Part shown: in pieces, positions 62,350-64,000 of the stretch
Layout: each line of letters opens with the position of its first letter
How positions within the stretch are numbered: the first letter of the stretch is position 1
Assembly (NCBI GenBank): GCA_013399695.1
Contig: VXAU01001866.1
Span: forward strand, 728,889-792,888
DNA from: Formicarius rufipectus
Taxonomy: Eukaryota; Chordata; Aves; Passeriformes; Formicariidae
Length of the DNA: 64,000 bases
Reading direction: 5' to 3'
The notes under the pieces: generated by a model
The model's database searches: none
What the model was told of the DNA's origin: nothing
Seen by the model: only the letters and a program-made list of their open reading frames with translations
Made by a program: the position numbers and the translations under genes

Positions 62350-62880
62350 GACTTGGAGGCGGAGGAGAGCTTCGCCCCAGAGCGGCGTTTGCGGAGCCAG
62401 GCGCTCGCCGTCCCGCCGGACCCCGGGCACCCGACTCGTTTCCCCTCGTCGTTCTGTGCCTCAGTGCTCTCTGCGCTTCTCCGCTCCTTCGAGCCTGTTT
62501 TCCTTTCTAATCTACCGCGCTCAGACGTGCCCCATAGGGCGCAGATTTGCCTTTAACATGTGTGGGGGTTTTTTGTTTGGTTGTGTTTTTTTGTTTTGTT
62601 TTGTTTGTTTGTTTTTTTTTTTCTTTTTGGAGAGGGCGTTCGGTAAAGGCCAAGTTTGCTGCGGTTTGTTGGGAGCCGCATCCCTGCGCGCCCCGACGGC
62701 TGCGGGCTGCGCCGGCCGCTCCGCCTGCGCGGGGAGGAGGAGGAGGGCCGGGGGGACGAAGGTGCGTGGAGGGCACCGGGAGGTGCAGGGGCCGTGGGGA
62801 TCTCGGGCTGCGGGCCGGGGGAGGCGGCCCGGGAGGGGCAGGCTGCTGGTGTTTTGCGCCTGAAGGGAGTAACAATAGCG
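62350..62880. promoter_or_regulatory. LHX2: CpG-dense stretch in LHX2 intron 3
   Basis: GC-rich with many CpGs on either side of a (TTTTG)n run. Intragenic CpG islands are frequent at Polycomb-regulated homeobox genes and may act as alternative promoters. No first exon or start motif is identified. Confidence 0.4.
62565..62630. repeat. T/G-rich simple repeat (TTTTG)n
   Basis: Irregular TTTTG and TTTG units ending in a T run, similar to the run at 58,180-58,262. It splits the CpG-dense part of intron 3. Confidence 0.9.
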
Positions 62881-64000
62881 AAGAAACGGGGTGATTTGCA
62901 CTGAAAATGGCAGGGAGAAAAGGCGCATCCCTAGCCGGCGAACGCAACTCGGGAACAAAATTGCCAGCTATTGTTGGTTTAACTAATTGCTGAATAATTT
63001 GGAAATAGTGCAAAAAACAGTAGTAGTCCCAGTGGTGAAGGTTGATGAAAGGTGGATGTGGTGTTCTCGCGAGTAACAGTTCAGCTTTAAAACAAGCATC
63101 AAATATGCAGCTTTCCCGTTTAAAAAGTCTCCTTTTCGGAGGGATTAGCTTTTAATTGTCCTTCCGTTGACTCCCTGTGCAGGGCAGATGTTCAGATTCA
63201 AAGGACCTGTAAACCGAACCAGCAGCATCTGTCCTGGATGGGAGCACAGCTCGAGAAAGTCTCACTGCTCCCTGACTTCCTAAATAAACCGCCTTTATCT
63301 GCACTTTGAAAAATTCGTTTACAAAAATAATTGCCCTCTGATTTTTTTTTGTCTTTTAATCTTTATTTAGAGCCCGAAACTGAAACTTAAGGGATCTTCC
63401 TTGAGTAACCTTTGACTTCTTTGCTTAAGCTATTTATCTACTTAACTTACTAGACCAGTAATCAACTAATTTATGCGGTAATAAGCGCCATTGATCTTGG
63501 AAATCAGACCAGGTTGCCCATTGATGTAAAATTTCACAAACGAGTAAATTATTGCAAAGCCTTCGATTTTGTGTCTTTAAAAGAGAAACCGGTTAAAAAT
63601 GTGGTAGTTTCTCTTTTTATTTGTAATGGAACTTGTCATTTCCTTCTCAGAAATGCACTAAAAATGCATAATGCTCTCCTCTGAGGGGATCTGTTCTTGA
63701 TAATTTGTGTAGAATACTTTGTGTAAATAAATCTACACCCAGAGGTGGTGGGAAAAGGGGGACCCGTAAACTTGGCAGAGTAGAGACAGAAATTATCTCG
63801 TAAATTGCAGCAAATATTCATCTGTAACGCGAATTGGACTGACTTTTCCCCCCCTACTTAAACAAGACTCCGTTTGCAGGGGGATGATGGGTTTAGATGT
63901 GGATAGAGTCTGACAAGTGGAAAATAGCTTAGAAGGATGCTGAAACTTCAAAAAGATTTCTTTTTCTTTCTTTCCTCCTTTTTTTTTTTTTTTAAAGTAT

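Larger units (their letters stand above)
61404..64000 (+). other. LHX2: LHX2 intron 3 (right end outside window)
   Basis: Starts with the GTAGGA donor. The expected next exon (motif CNENDAEHLDRD, then the homeodomain) is not found before the window ends. It contains a GC-rich, CpG-dense stretch at about 62,180-62,880, interrupted by a TTTTG-type run at 62,565-62,630, and AT-rich DNA afterwards. Open frames across the GC-rich part have no recognisable domain. Confidence 0.9.

Overview
The window looks like a neognath bird genome. It carries CR1 non-LTR retrotransposon fragments with the avian 3'-end signature, short introns, small CpG islands, GC-rich minisatellites beside promoters, and the conserved neighbour pair DENND1A-LHX2 (human 9q33.3, chicken chromosome 17). 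Only four exons can be assigned to known genes; most of the 64 kb is intronic or intergenic.

Left part (1 to about 28,250): the 5' end of DENND1A on the minus strand. Coding exon 2 (22193-22263) is clear and encodes the start of the DENN module (QNPETTFEVY). To its right is intron 1, running to a CpG island at about 27.5-28.3 kb with a minus-oriented ZNF143/THAP11-type motif. Exon 1 probably lies in the 150-N gap at 27984-28133. To the left, 22 kb is intron 2 with CR1 fragments and no third exon that I could find.

Middle (28.3-56 kb): minisatellites of 11 bp and 35 bp directly upstream of the DENND1A promoter, then about 25 kb of AT-rich intergenic DNA. It holds a degraded CR1 reverse-transcriptase fragment, an older CR1/L3-like fragment, a 168-codon minus ORF faintly like a retroelement gag, two CpG islets, a hexanucleotide G-quadruplex repeat, and stretches rich in homeodomain sites that could be LHX2 enhancers. 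At 54.2-55.6 kb on the minus strand are possible exons of an unrecognised transcript pointing away from LHX2.

Right part (56-64 kb): the 5' half of LHX2 on the plus strand. A 13-bp minisatellite and a CpG-island promoter precede exon 1 (57240-57359), exon 2 (60229-60431, LIM1) and exon 3 (61021-61403, LIM2 and linker). Phases are 0, 2 and 1, and together they give 235 complete codons. The homeodomain exons lie beyond the right edge. DENND1A and LHX2 are divergently transcribed with roughly 29 kb between their starts. I see no tRNA, rRNA, CRISPR array or bacterial-type feature. The least explained signals are the minus-strand exon candidates near 54-55.6 kb, the 11-bp array that is stop-free in three frames, and the in-frame N-terminal extension of LHX2.
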